64,000 nucleotides of DNA from Ciceribacter sp. T2.26MG-112.2 (GTDB lineage: Bacteria > Pseudomonadota > Alphaproteobacteria > Rhizobiales > Rhizobiaceae), in NCBI RefSeq assembly GCF_900492205.1, contig NZ_UEYQ01000005.1, positions 1 through 64,000 on the forward strand. Reading direction: 5' to 3'. Of the stretch, positions 1-9,247 are shown one piece after another; the first letter of the stretch is position 1, and the number at the start of each line of letters is the position of its first letter. Made by a program: the position numbers and the translations under genes. A model generated the notes under the pieces. The model worked only from the letters and a program-made list of their open reading frames with translations, did no database searches and was not told where the DNA came from.

Positions 1-125
1 CGGTCGATATTGCCGGACGAGTGTTCCACATTGGGGCCGCTGCGGCTGGCGGATTCCAGGGCGAAGGCGGAGGTCGTGCCGGCAAGCGAGGCGATGACGG
101 CGGTTGCTGCGATGAGGTTCTTCAT
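1..125 (-). CDS. Small exported protein, copy A (truncated by window edge)
   Basis: The first 41 codons of a gene read leftwards off the window. Its start ATG is the complement of 123-125, with an AAGGAT ribosome site just upstream. The visible residues begin MKNLIAATAVIASLAG and form a Sec signal peptide ending near AFA-LE. Bases 1-127 are identical to 337-463, so this is a tandem second copy of the gene at 201-461 and lies downstream of it on the same strand, 75 bases after its stop. I do not recognise the family; function unknown, probably periplasmic or secreted. The rest of the gene lies outside the window, so divergence of the mature part cannot be judged. Confidence 0.7.
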   Translation of the reverse strand, partial: MKNLIAATAVIASLAGTTSAFALESASRSGPNVEHSSGNID

Positions 126-200
126 GGGAATTATCCTTTCTGAGTGAGGTTCACCCAGGTCGGCAGATGGAGTCGGCCTGAGAGGTTGGGGCTGTTCCGG

Positions 201-461
201 TTATTCGTGGGAGGGCGTGCCGACGGTGACGCCGCGGCCGGAATCAAAGCCGTAGATGACATTGAGATTGCTGCTGTCGACTGGTGCGCGGTCTGCCTTG
301 GCGCCCGTATCCCGGATGATGGAGCCGACGACCGTACGGTCGATATTGCCGGACGAGTGTTCCACATTGGGGCCGCTGCGGCTGGCGGATTCCAGGGCGA
401 AGGCGGAGGTCGTGCCGGCAAGCGAGGCGATGACGGCGGTTGCTGCGATGAGGTTCTTCAT
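201..461 (-). CDS. Small exported protein, copy B
   Basis: An 86-residue protein with an N-terminal signal peptide (hydrophobic stretch about residues 5-21, AFA cleavage-like site near 19-22). The mature part is about 64 polar residues with no cysteine, including SGNIDRTVVGSIIRDTGAK and a C-terminal GFDSGRGVTVGTPSHE. I do not recognise the family and assign no function. It is probably periplasmic. It is the upstream member of a tandem duplication (see 1-125). Its 5' region carries two long inverted repeats, suggesting control by a dimeric regulator. A 14-bp palindrome (329-342) lies inside the coding sequence. Confidence 0.65.
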   Translation of the reverse strand: MKNLIAATAVIASLAGTTSAFALESASRSGPNVEHSSGNIDRTVVGSIIRDTGAKADRAPVDSSNLNVIYGFDSGRGVTVGTPSHE

Positions 462-463
462 GG
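337..463. repeat. 127-bp direct repeat, identical to 1-127
   Basis: Bases 337-463 match 1-127 without a difference over the whole visible part of copy A. The match stops two bases upstream of the start codon of each gene copy, so the two leaders differ. The repeat period is 336 bp. The true left limit of the repeat is outside the window. This is a recent or gene-converted tandem duplication. Confidence 0.9.
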
Positions 464-509
464 TGTCGTTCCTTGATGTCTTCCGATTGGAAGCGGGGGG
501 TAAATCGGA

Positions 510-598
510 TCGAACTGTTCGGTTCGATGAGTGTTATTTGCGCCCGGAACTTGAAGATTGCAATAGTTAGTTGCGCGCAATCGAACTCTTTGGTTCGA
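510..598 (-). promoter_or_regulatory. Twin 18-bp inverted repeats upstream of the small exported protein genes
   Basis: Two copies of TCGAAC-N6-GTTCGA lie at 510-527 and 581-598; both arms are perfect in both copies and the centres are 71 bp apart, close to seven helical turns. They flank a weak promoter-like pair for the leftward gene (TTGCAA at complement 558-563, 17-bp gap, CAAATA at complement 535-540). Such an arrangement fits cooperative or looping repression. The region 462-828 holds no gene; apart from these sites and the tetR promoter I see nothing else in it. The regulator is unknown. Confidence 0.6.
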
Positions 599-773
599 CG
601 TTACGTCTGCCCCTTGAAATTCCGTTCTAAGAATTAGTCTATTTAAAACAACTGGATAAGGCGTCATTCCTTGTCGGGAAAAGATGCAAAATGGGCCCGG
701 TTACGCATTGTCAACAAAATGTGACGTGCCAATCTCGACCCTTGCGATCGGTGTTTCTGCCTACCGAAAACGC

Positions 774-821
774 TTGACGAAGACCTCTCAACCCCTTAAA
801 CAGAACCGTACCGTACGGTAC
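774..821 (+). promoter_or_regulatory. tetR-ilvC promoter and 14-bp operator
   Basis: A TTGACG -35-like element (774-779) is followed after 17 bp by TAAACA (797-802). A perfect 14-bp palindrome GTACCGTACGGTAC lies at 808-821, over the expected transcription start and seven bases before the regulator's ATG. Overlap of operator and start site is typical of TetR autorepression. Whether the adjacent regulator binds here is inferred from position. Confidence 0.5.
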
Positions 822-828
822 TTGAAAG

Positions 829-2567
<1,739 letters not shown>

Positions 2568-2604
2568 GGCGGTAGGCAATAGCCGATAGGCAGCAGGATT
2601 TGAG

Positions 2605-2633
2605 GGCCGGGAAGGGCAACTTTCCCGGCCTTT
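2605..2633 (+). terminator. Intrinsic terminator after ilvC
   Basis: GGCCGGGAA (2605-2613) pairs with TTCCCGGCC (2622-2630) around an 8-base loop, followed by TTTGCT. It lies 38 bases after the ilvC stop and directly abuts the 3' end of the opposing vapC gene. Confidence 0.75.
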
Positions 2634-2634
2634 G

Positions 2635-3015
2635 CTATGGTTGCTTCGGGTGGAAACGCACGTTTTGCAGATGCTCGAAATGCTGGTCGCACGTCAGAAG
2701 ATCTGCGTCATTGCCGATTGCGGTCGCATAGACGATGGCATCAGCCATGGCGAGTTTATGTTCGCGGGCTACCTCGGCCGCCAAGAGCGCGATGCGGCTG
2801 TCCAAGGGGGCGACGATGCACGTCATCGTGAAGGCCAGAAGGCTATCGCTGATGCTTTCCCCGCGTTCGCGATTGAGCCATTTGGCCAACTCGTATTGAC
2901 CGATCGTCGGAACGATGCAGTTCTCGGTTTGGGGGAAATCGTCCGCCAGGGCATCCCCCGTTTTGCTGCCAAGCAGCCATTCGATCCAGGCGGACGTATC
3001 GACGACCCGTTTCAA
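2635..3015 (-). CDS. vapC: VapC-type PIN-domain toxin
   Basis: A 126-residue PIN-domain protein, predicted Mg-dependent endoribonuclease toxin. The expected acidic residues are visible: Asp6 (VVDTSAW), Glu42 (GQYELAKW), Asp92 (MADAIVYATA) and Asp110 (LTCDQHF). Length is normal for the family. Its start overlaps the stop of the upstream vapB gene by four bases (ATGA), the usual coupling of VapBC pairs. The target RNA cannot be told from sequence. The pair sits tail to tail with ilvC. Confidence 0.9.
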   Translation of the reverse strand: MKRVVDTSAWIEWLLGSKTGDALADDFPQTENCIVPTIGQYELAKWLNRERGESISDSLLAFTMTCIVAPLDSRIALLAAEVAREHKLAMADAIVYATAIGNDADLLTCDQHFEHLQNVRFHPKQP

Positions 3016-3221
3016 AAGCGGTCGCTTCGGTCGCGAATATCGGACGCGTCAGCGCCCTTGGCGATGCCCTTGAGTTCTGCGAGCTCGGGAACGGGCATTA
3101 CCAATACGCCTACGCCTTTCGGAATGAAAACGAACCGCTGACCCGCCTTCCAGTTTTGCCGGTCGCGAACGTCCTTGGGGATGGATATCTGGAACTTGGA
3201 TGAAAGTGTTGCGGTCTCCAT
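3012..3221 (-). CDS. vapB: VapB-type AbrB-fold antitoxin
   Basis: A 69-residue protein with a SpoVT/AbrB swapped-hairpin DNA-binding domain at about residues 4-48 (LSSKFQISIPKDVRDRQNWKAGQRF). The C-terminal tail of about 20 residues (GIAKGADASDIRDRSDRF) is probably the part that occludes the VapC active site. Antitoxins of this type bind their own promoter. A ribosome site (GAGGTAAGAG on the minus strand) precedes the start. It overlaps vapC by four bases. Confidence 0.9.
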   Translation of the reverse strand: METATLSSKFQISIPKDVRDRQNWKAGQRFVFIPKGVGVLVMPVPELAELKGIAKGADASDIRDRSDRF

Positions 3222-3352
3222 CTCTTACCTCGTCTGCATCGATGGCCTTCGTTAAAAATATAGCACGATCCGTCGACAGTTGCGAGGTAGCCGCGCAGTG
3301 AGGGCATCGTGTCGGGGGGGGGGTGATCGACTGGCTCGATAGGTCAGCATTA

Positions 3353-3399
3353 TTGACATATCTTCTATCGTGTGGTCATTTTCACCCTCAACGATAGAA
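3353..3399 (+). promoter_or_regulatory. Promoter region with 9-bp inverted repeat before the aminotransferase
   Basis: A perfect TTGACA hexamer lies at 3353-3358. Downstream, TTCTATCGT (3363-3371) and ACGATAGAA (3391-3399) form a perfect inverted repeat with 19 bases between the arms, spanning the expected -10 and start region. No good -10 hexamer is seen at the right spacing (TCATTT is the best), so activator dependence is possible. The aminotransferase GTG follows 17 bases later. Confidence 0.5.
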
Positions 3400-3415
3400 C
3401 GCAGAGGAAACCCCC

Positions 3416-4642
3416 GTGCTGAATTGGGATCATGTCTTTGCCACGCGCATGTCACGCATGCGCGCCTCTGAAATCCGCGAACTGCTGAAGCTTCTGGAGC
3501 GGCCGGACATTATTTCGTTTGCCGGCGGCATTCCCGATCCGACGCTGTTTCCCGAAGAGGCATTCAAGGCGGCCTATGCGGAGATTTTCAGCGGCGACCG
3601 GGCGGCGGCGGCGCTGCAATATTCGGTCAGCGAAGGCTACAGGCCGCTGCGCGACTGGCTGCGGGGCGAAATGGAGAAGATCGGCATCCCTTGCACCGCC
3701 GACAATATTTTCATCACCTCCGGCTCGCAGCAGGCGCTCGATTATCTCGGCAAGCTGTTCCTGTCGCCGAAGGATACGGCGCTCGTCACCTGGCCGACCT
3801 ATCTCGGCGCGCTTCAGGCCTTCAATGCCTATGAACCGAACTACGACCAGCTGACGCTGGCCGGCAACCGCACGCCGGAAAGCTACAAGGCGACGGCCGA
3901 AAATCTGGGCGGGGCGGTCAAGTTCGCCTATCTTTCGGCTGTTTTTTCCAACCCGACCGGCGAGACGGTATGCCTTGCCGAGCGCGAGCGTCTGCTGAAG
4001 CTTGCCGAGGAACTCGACATCGCCCTCATCGAGGACGCGGCCTATCAGGCGCTGCGCTATGACGGCGAGGCGATCCCGCCGATCCTTTCGCTCGAGATTG
4101 CCGAGAAAGGGTCGATCGAGGAGACCCGCACCATCTATTGCGGCAGTTTCTCCAAGACGCTCGCGCCCGGCCTGCGGGTCGGCTTCGTCGTCGCCAACCA
4201 GACCGTCATCCGAAAGCTGGTGCTGATGAAGCAGGCGGCCGACCTGCATTCCTCTTCGATCAACCAGGTCGCCATCGCCCATGTCGCCGTGCGGCATTTC
4301 GATTCGCAGGTCGCCAAGATCCGCGCCGCCTATAGCGCGCGGCGGGACGCGATGCTGAAGGCGCTTGCCACCTACATGCCGGCCGGCACGACCTGGACCC
4401 GGCCGGAGGGCGGCATGTTCATCTGGGTGACGCTGCCGGAAGCAATGGACGGGGCCGAGCTTTTGGCGTGTTCGGTCGAGACCGAAAAGGTCGCCTTCGT
4501 CCCGGGCCAGGCCTTCTTTGCCGACCGGTCGGGCGCCAATACGCTGCGGCTCTCCTTCTCCTGCGCCAACGAGACGATGATCGACGAGGGGATCAAGCGC
4601 CTCGGTCGGCTGGTCCAGGGCGCGCTGGCCGCCGCCGCCTGA
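3416..4642 (+). CDS. PLP-dependent class I/II aminotransferase (2-aminoadipate aminotransferase-like)
   Basis: A 408-residue fold-type I aminotransferase. The Schiff-base lysine is Lys247 in GSFSKTLAPGLRVGF; other family marks are ISFAGGIPDP near the N-terminus, YSVSEGYRPLRDWL, SNPTGETVCL and the C-terminal LRLSFS arginine. This sub-group includes LysN-type 2-aminoadipate aminotransferases and the catalytic part of MocR regulators, but no DNA-binding domain is attached here. The start is GTG at 3416 with GAGGAAA upstream. Substrate uncertain. It stands alone behind an inverted repeat. Confidence 0.88.
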   Translation: MLNWDHVFATRMSRMRASEIRELLKLLERPDIISFAGGIPDPTLFPEEAFKAAYAEIFSGDRAAAALQYSVSEGYRPLRDWLRGEMEKIGIPCTADNIFITSGSQQALDYLGKLFLSPKDTALVTWPTYLGALQAFNAYEPNYDQLTLAGNRTPESYKATAENLGGAVKFAYLSAVFSNPTGETVCLAERERLLKLAEELDIALIEDAAYQALRYDGEAIPPILSLEIAEKGSIEETRTIYCGSFSKTLAPGLRVGFVVANQTVIRKLVLMKQAADLHSSSINQVAIAHVAVRHFDSQVAKIRAAYSARRDAMLKALATYMPAGTTWTRPEGGMFIWVTLPEAMDGAELLACSVETEKVAFVPGQAFFADRSGANTLRLSFSCANETMIDEGIKRLGRLVQGALAAAA

Positions 4643-4874
4643 GGACCAACGGGATCGTCCTGGAGCGGTGGTGGCGTGGTCGCCGGCCTAGCGGCTGGTC
4701 GTCTGCGGCCCGTAGGGCCATCGCAGCCAGACCTTCCGCCGGACTGCACCGCTGCGGGGTCGTCGCTGCTTAACCTTGTTGGCGGAAACCGGCCCGGCGA
4801 ATGCAGCCCGGCGTTGAAGGGGCACGGGGTTGCGTGACATGTTAAGGGCTGGCATGGGAAACCGAGGAGGGGGC

Positions 4875-6056
4875 ATGCGGTTCCTGGCATTCGACGGCTT
4901 GAGAGGCCTGTTTTCGCTGCTCGTGGTCCTCGCGCACGTGCCGGCGGCGACGGTGCTGCGTCAGTCCGGCCTGAGTGCGACGGGCGATACGCTCGTCGAT
5001 CTGTTCTTCGTCTTCAGCGGCTTCGTCATCGCCGCCGGTTACGAGACGCGGCTGCTTCAAGGATACGGCACGGGCCGCTTCCTCGTCGAGCGGCTCGGAC
5101 GCATCTATCCCATCCACTTCGTCATGCTGATGGTTTTCATTGCCACCGAGATCGCCTTCGCCACCGTGCTCGGTTCGCTCGGGCAGCAGGGTCGGGTGCC
5201 CTTCGAGGGGGACAAGGCGGTGGAGGCGATCTTCACCCATCTGACCCTGATCCATGCCTGGAACGTCCATGACATGCCGACGTGGAACTACCCGACCTGG
5301 AGCCTGTCGACGGAGTGGGCGGCCTATATCGTCTTCGCGGTTGCGCTTCTTGTCCTGCGCCGGCGCTTCACAACTGCGGCCGTGGTCGGGATCGGCGTCT
5401 CCATCCTGGTCTTGCTGACGGTCGCCCCGAACGGCATGAAGTCCTACCACGATTATGGCGTGTTCCGGTCGATCCTCGGCTTTTCGGCCGGTGTGCTCGC
5501 CTATCGTGCCTTCGACGCCCTGAACCGCCGCCAGGCTTTTTCCGCGCTTTCGAGGCCGGTCTTTACGGCTCTGGAAGTCGGTGGACTTGCCGGGCTGTTC
5601 GGGTTGCAGGTGGCGTTCGGAGCTACGGATTTCGCCGTCGCGCTACCGCTCGTCTTCACGCTGCTGATGATCGTGTTCGCCTATGGCAAGGGCCATGTCT
5701 CTGCCCTGATGGGCAGCCGGCCGCTCGTCTATCTCGGTACGATTTCGCTGTCGATCTATGTCGTGCACGTCTGGATCATCATGCGCGCCGGCAATGTGGC
5801 GGCGCTCGCCGAACGGCTGACCGGCCTGGATCTCGTCACTTACGTCGCGGAGGGCGATTCACGCCATCTCGAACTCGCGCTGCCGCCGCTTGCGGCAAAC
5901 CTCCTTGCCCTGCTGGTCGTTGCCGGCGTGGTACTCGTCAGCCACTTCACCTATCGCTACGTCGAGCTTCCCGGCCAGGCACTGTTCCGCCGCCTGGCGA
6001 AACGCCTGTTGCCGGCGGACACAGGGCCGGGACGGGCCGTGACCGTAAACCCCTGA
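4875..6056 (+). CDS. Acyltransferase 3 (OafA/NodX-type) membrane protein
   Basis: A 393-residue polytopic membrane protein with about ten hydrophobic segments. The N-terminus carries the family pattern FDGLRGLFSLLVVLAH with its conserved histidine, followed by LFFVFSGFVIAAG and the ERLGRIYPIH motif. Such enzymes move acyl groups from the cytoplasm to surface polysaccharides or related glycans. I chose the ATG at 4875 because GAGGAGG lies just upstream; an ATG at 4830 in the same frame would add 15 residues without a comparable ribosome site. The acceptor glycan is unknown and no polysaccharide genes are adjacent. Confidence 0.85.
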   Translation: MRFLAFDGLRGLFSLLVVLAHVPAATVLRQSGLSATGDTLVDLFFVFSGFVIAAGYETRLLQGYGTGRFLVERLGRIYPIHFVMLMVFIATEIAFATVLGSLGQQGRVPFEGDKAVEAIFTHLTLIHAWNVHDMPTWNYPTWSLSTEWAAYIVFAVALLVLRRRFTTAAVVGIGVSILVLLTVAPNGMKSYHDYGVFRSILGFSAGVLAYRAFDALNRRQAFSALSRPVFTALEVGGLAGLFGLQVAFGATDFAVALPLVFTLLMIVFAYGKGHVSALMGSRPLVYLGTISLSIYVVHVWIIMRAGNVAALAERLTGLDLVTYVAEGDSRHLELALPPLAANLLALLVVAGVVLVSHFTYRYVELPGQALFRRLAKRLLPADTGPGRAVTVNP

Positions 6057-6090
6057 GGGTGTCGCTTGTTTGCGGCGGATGCGACGGTTT

Positions 6091-7992
6091 TCAGTCCCGG
6101 GCGAGCACGATGACCATGTCTTCCGGGTGATACTGGATCGGATCCGAGCGGGACGGGTTGACCGTCACACCGCCGAGATTGCGGGTGTCGGCCTCGTCCT
6201 CGCGCTGGCGACGGTAGCCGATGGCGATCTCGCCGCGACGCAAGGCCGCGAGTGCCACGGTGAAGAAGTTCACCGGACGGTCGATCGCCACATAGTCGCT
6301 CATCGGGCGCATGTAGATCTCCGAGCCGTCCTCGTCGAGCAGTTCGGCAAAGATCGCCGCCATGAACTCGTTCTCGGAGGCCTGGGCGAGCATCAGGCTA
6401 ACCAGCTTGTTGCTGACGACGAAGTCGTCGGCGCGCGTCACCTCGGCAAGCTCGCGGTTGCGCACGTCGGTCATTTCGCTCACCACATTGATGTGGCAAC
6501 CGGCCCGCTCGGCGATCCTGCGGATATGCAGGAGGGTGATCAGCGTGCGCGTATCGGCCGACTGCATGCTCATGTCGTCGCTGTAGCCCAGCACCAGGAC
6601 GTGGTCATAGCTCGGGATGTCCAGGCGATCGAGGGCGGTGCGGCTGCTGGTGTCGATCTCGTGGTATTCGATCGCCATATTGCCGTTTGGCAGCCGCAGA
6701 CCGGCCATGTCCGCCTTGAATTGCGGCGTGTCGGCTGCGATCGTCAGATGCGAGCCGGGGGTGACATAGCGGCAGAGTTCGGAGGCGATGAGCGGGCCGC
6801 GGCGGTTCCAGCCGAGCACCAAGGTCCGTTCCGGCCCGGCAGGGCGCCTCACCGCAGGCAGGATCGCCTCCTTGGCGAGAGCAACGTCATTGCCCCAGGT
6901 CTTGATCGAGTCGTCGTCCTCGGCGATGATCACGACCCGTTCGCCCGGCTCGATCAGCCGGTTGGGGGCCGGGTTGAGGTGGATCTTGCCGGCGCGGTCG
7001 CAAAGGCCGATCAGCGTGCAGTTCTCATAGGCCATGACGCCGGCGGCGAACGGCTTGCCATGCAGCGCCGGTTGCTCGAGCGTGTAGATTTCGCAGCCGT
7101 CGAAATCGAGCAGCTCGGAATAGACGGCCGACAGGCCGGACTGCCGGCTGGTATGGACGACGATCCGCGAGATCAGGTCGTCGGCCAGCACCATCTGCAT
7201 TTCCTTACCGCCGACGATGCGGGCGACCTCGGCATTGTGCGCGTCGCGGATCTCGGCGGCGATCATGTAGGGCTCAGGGCGGCGCTTCGGATCGTTGACC
7301 AGCGCCAGAACCGATTTGATGACCTGCGAATCCGGATCTTCGTCCTCGGGTGAGAGCACGATGATCGAGCGGGAGTTCTGCGGATTGACGATGTCGAGGT
7401 CGTAGAGATCGGTCGGGTCGCCGCTGCGGCAGATGATCTTGGTGTTCTTCAGATCGGCCACCTTGGTGGCGATCTCGTCTTCCATCTCGACCTTGTCCTT
7501 GTTCGCCATGATGACGATGCGGGGTCGCCGGCGGCTCTGGTTGGCGATCACCAGCTCCGAAATGACGTCGAAGATCGAAGACGACCAGTTGAGGATGATC
7601 GTGTGGTCGGTCTCCAGTACGCGCGAGCGGCCCTTGCGCAATTCGTCGAGCTTGTTCTCGAGGCCGGAGCTGATGACGCCGATCAAGGCGGAGAAGACGA
7701 AGATGCCGGCGAGTGTCACGACGAGCGCGACAAGGCGGAAGCCCCAGCCCTGGTCGCCACCCATGGTGCCGGCGTCGAAGGTGCGCATCAGCGATGCCCA
7801 GGTGCCCTCGATAAAGGAGACCGGTTCGCCGCCTTCCGGCGCGATGCCGGTAATGGCGAGAAAGGCGCCGGCCAGCGAGATGACCACCAGCGAGATCAGG
7901 GCCAGCCACCCGATCAGCGCCACCGCGCCTCCGGCCATGCTCTTGTCGAACTCATAGCGCATGCGCGCCCGCCAATTTCCGCCCGTCTTCAT
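6091..7992 (-). CDS. CASTOR/POLLUX-related putative ion channel
   Basis: A 633-residue protein with one hydrophobic segment near residues 18-45 and another near 85-115, separated by a pore-loop-like stretch, then two long Rossmann-like RCK modules. LETDHTIILNWS opens the first and RTLVLGWNRRGPLIASEL the second. This matches the family of plant CASTOR/POLLUX/DMI1 nuclear cation channels and their bacterial relatives. It is expected in the inner membrane with ligand-gated cation flux. Start choice: ATG at 7992 gives the compact MKTGGNWRARMRYEFDKSM beginning; in-frame starts at 8037 and 8094 exist. It is convergent with the acyltransferase gene. Confidence 0.82.
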   Translation of the reverse strand: MKTGGNWRARMRYEFDKSMAGGAVALIGWLALISLVVISLAGAFLAITGIAPEGGEPVSFIEGTWASLMRTFDAGTMGGDQGWGFRLVALVVTLAGIFVFSALIGVISSGLENKLDELRKGRSRVLETDHTIILNWSSSIFDVISELVIANQSRRRPRIVIMANKDKVEMEDEIATKVADLKNTKIICRSGDPTDLYDLDIVNPQNSRSIIVLSPEDEDPDSQVIKSVLALVNDPKRRPEPYMIAAEIRDAHNAEVARIVGGKEMQMVLADDLISRIVVHTSRQSGLSAVYSELLDFDGCEIYTLEQPALHGKPFAAGVMAYENCTLIGLCDRAGKIHLNPAPNRLIEPGERVVIIAEDDDSIKTWGNDVALAKEAILPAVRRPAGPERTLVLGWNRRGPLIASELCRYVTPGSHLTIAADTPQFKADMAGLRLPNGNMAIEYHEIDTSSRTALDRLDIPSYDHVLVLGYSDDMSMQSADTRTLITLLHIRRIAERAGCHINVVSEMTDVRNRELAEVTRADDFVVSNKLVSLMLAQASENEFMAAIFAELLDEDGSEIYMRPMSDYVAIDRPVNFFTVALAALRRGEIAIGYRRQREDEADTRNLGGVTVNPSRSDPIQYHPEDMVIVLARD

Positions 7993-8254
7993 GCTGATGC
8001 TTTCATCTGGTCTTTGAGAGGTAAGTAAATCCGCCATTGCAGGAAATGCCAACTCCCGCAACGTCCAAGCTTCGCAAGGTTGAAGAAAACCCATAAAAGT
8101 CCAATGGCAAGGACAAGGTGAGGGGCCGCCGTGCCTCCATGACGACGGGCCGCAGGCGACCGGCGCGATTTGGCTGTCGAAAAAAGCTGAATGTCATCCA
8201 CGTGTTATACATGCGCACTAAGCAGCGACATCACATCCACACGAGGACGTTCCG

Positions 8255-9235
8255 ATGAAAACCCTGCTTTCCGCTTTCACCGCCCTTGCGGCCTTCGGTT
8301 TCATGGCGGTTTCCGCCAACGCCGCCAATCTGGTGCTCTACACCAGCCAGCCGAACGAGGACGCGCAGGCGACCGTCGACGGCTTCATGGCCGCCAATCC
8401 CGATATCAAGGTCGACTGGGTGCGCGACGGCACGCCGAAGATCATGGCCAAGCTGATGGCCGAAATCGAAGCCGGCAATCCGGCCGCCGACGTTCTGCTG
8501 ATCGCCGACACGGTCACCATGGAGCGCATGAAGCAGGCCAACCATCTCCTGGCCTACAAGTCGCCGGAAGCGGCCAACTATGACGCTGCCCTCTATGATG
8601 CAGACGGCGCCTACTATTCGACCAAGCTGATTACCACGGGCATCATGTACAACACCGCGGCTGCCATGAAGCCGACCAAGTGGGCCGACCTCGCCAAGCC
8701 GGAAGCCAAGGGTCTCGTCACCATGCCGAGCCCGTTGACCTCGGGCGCCGCGCTCATCCATGCCCAGACGCTGGCTGGTGTTTCCAGCCTTGGTTGGGAT
8801 TACTACAAGGCGCTGCAGGCCAATGGCGCCATCGCCGCCGGTGCCAATGGCGGCGTGCTGAAGGCTGTCGCTTCGGGCGAGAAGGCCTATGGCATGGTGG
8901 TGGACTTCATGCCGATCCGCGAGAAGGCCAAGGGCGCTCCGGTCGAGTTCATCTTCCCGGAAGAGGGCGTTTCTGCCGTCACCGAGCCGGTCGCCATCCT
9001 GTCGACCACCAAGAACGAAGAGGCCGCCAAGAAGTTCGTCGACTACGTCCTGTCGGAAAAGGGCCAGGAAGGCTTCCTGAAGCTCGGCTACATTCCGGCC
9101 CGCAACGGCATGCCGGTTCCGGAAGGTTTCCCGGCCCGTGACACGATCAAGGTCCTGCCGATCGACCCCGCCGCAGCCCTCAAGGCGACGGACGCCGACC
9201 TGAAGACCTTCTCGGGTATTTTCGGCACGAACTGA
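8255..9235 (+). CDS. ABC importer periplasmic binding protein, iron(III)-type family
   Basis: A 326-residue extracellular solute-binding protein. Residues 1-23 are a signal peptide (AVSANA-AN). The mature start NLVLYTSQPNEDAQATVDGF is characteristic of the family containing FbpA/AfuA iron(III)-binding proteins and relatives that bind other small ligands such as phosphonates or thiamine. I cannot place the Tyr-Tyr iron dyad of FbpA with confidence, so iron is likely but not certain. It heads a three-gene transporter operon, 12 bases before the permease. A GAGGA ribosome site precedes the ATG. Confidence 0.85.
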   Translation: MKTLLSAFTALAAFGFMAVSANAANLVLYTSQPNEDAQATVDGFMAANPDIKVDWVRDGTPKIMAKLMAEIEAGNPAADVLLIADTVTMERMKQANHLLAYKSPEAANYDAALYDADGAYYSTKLITTGIMYNTAAAMKPTKWADLAKPEAKGLVTMPSPLTSGAALIHAQTLAGVSSLGWDYYKALQANGAIAAGANGGVLKAVASGEKAYGMVVDFMPIREKAKGAPVEFIFPEEGVSAVTEPVAILSTTKNEEAAKKFVDYVLSEKGQEGFLKLGYIPARNGMPVPEGFPARDTIKVLPIDPAAALKATDADLKTFSGIFGTN

Positions 9236-9247
9236 TCGAACGGATCA

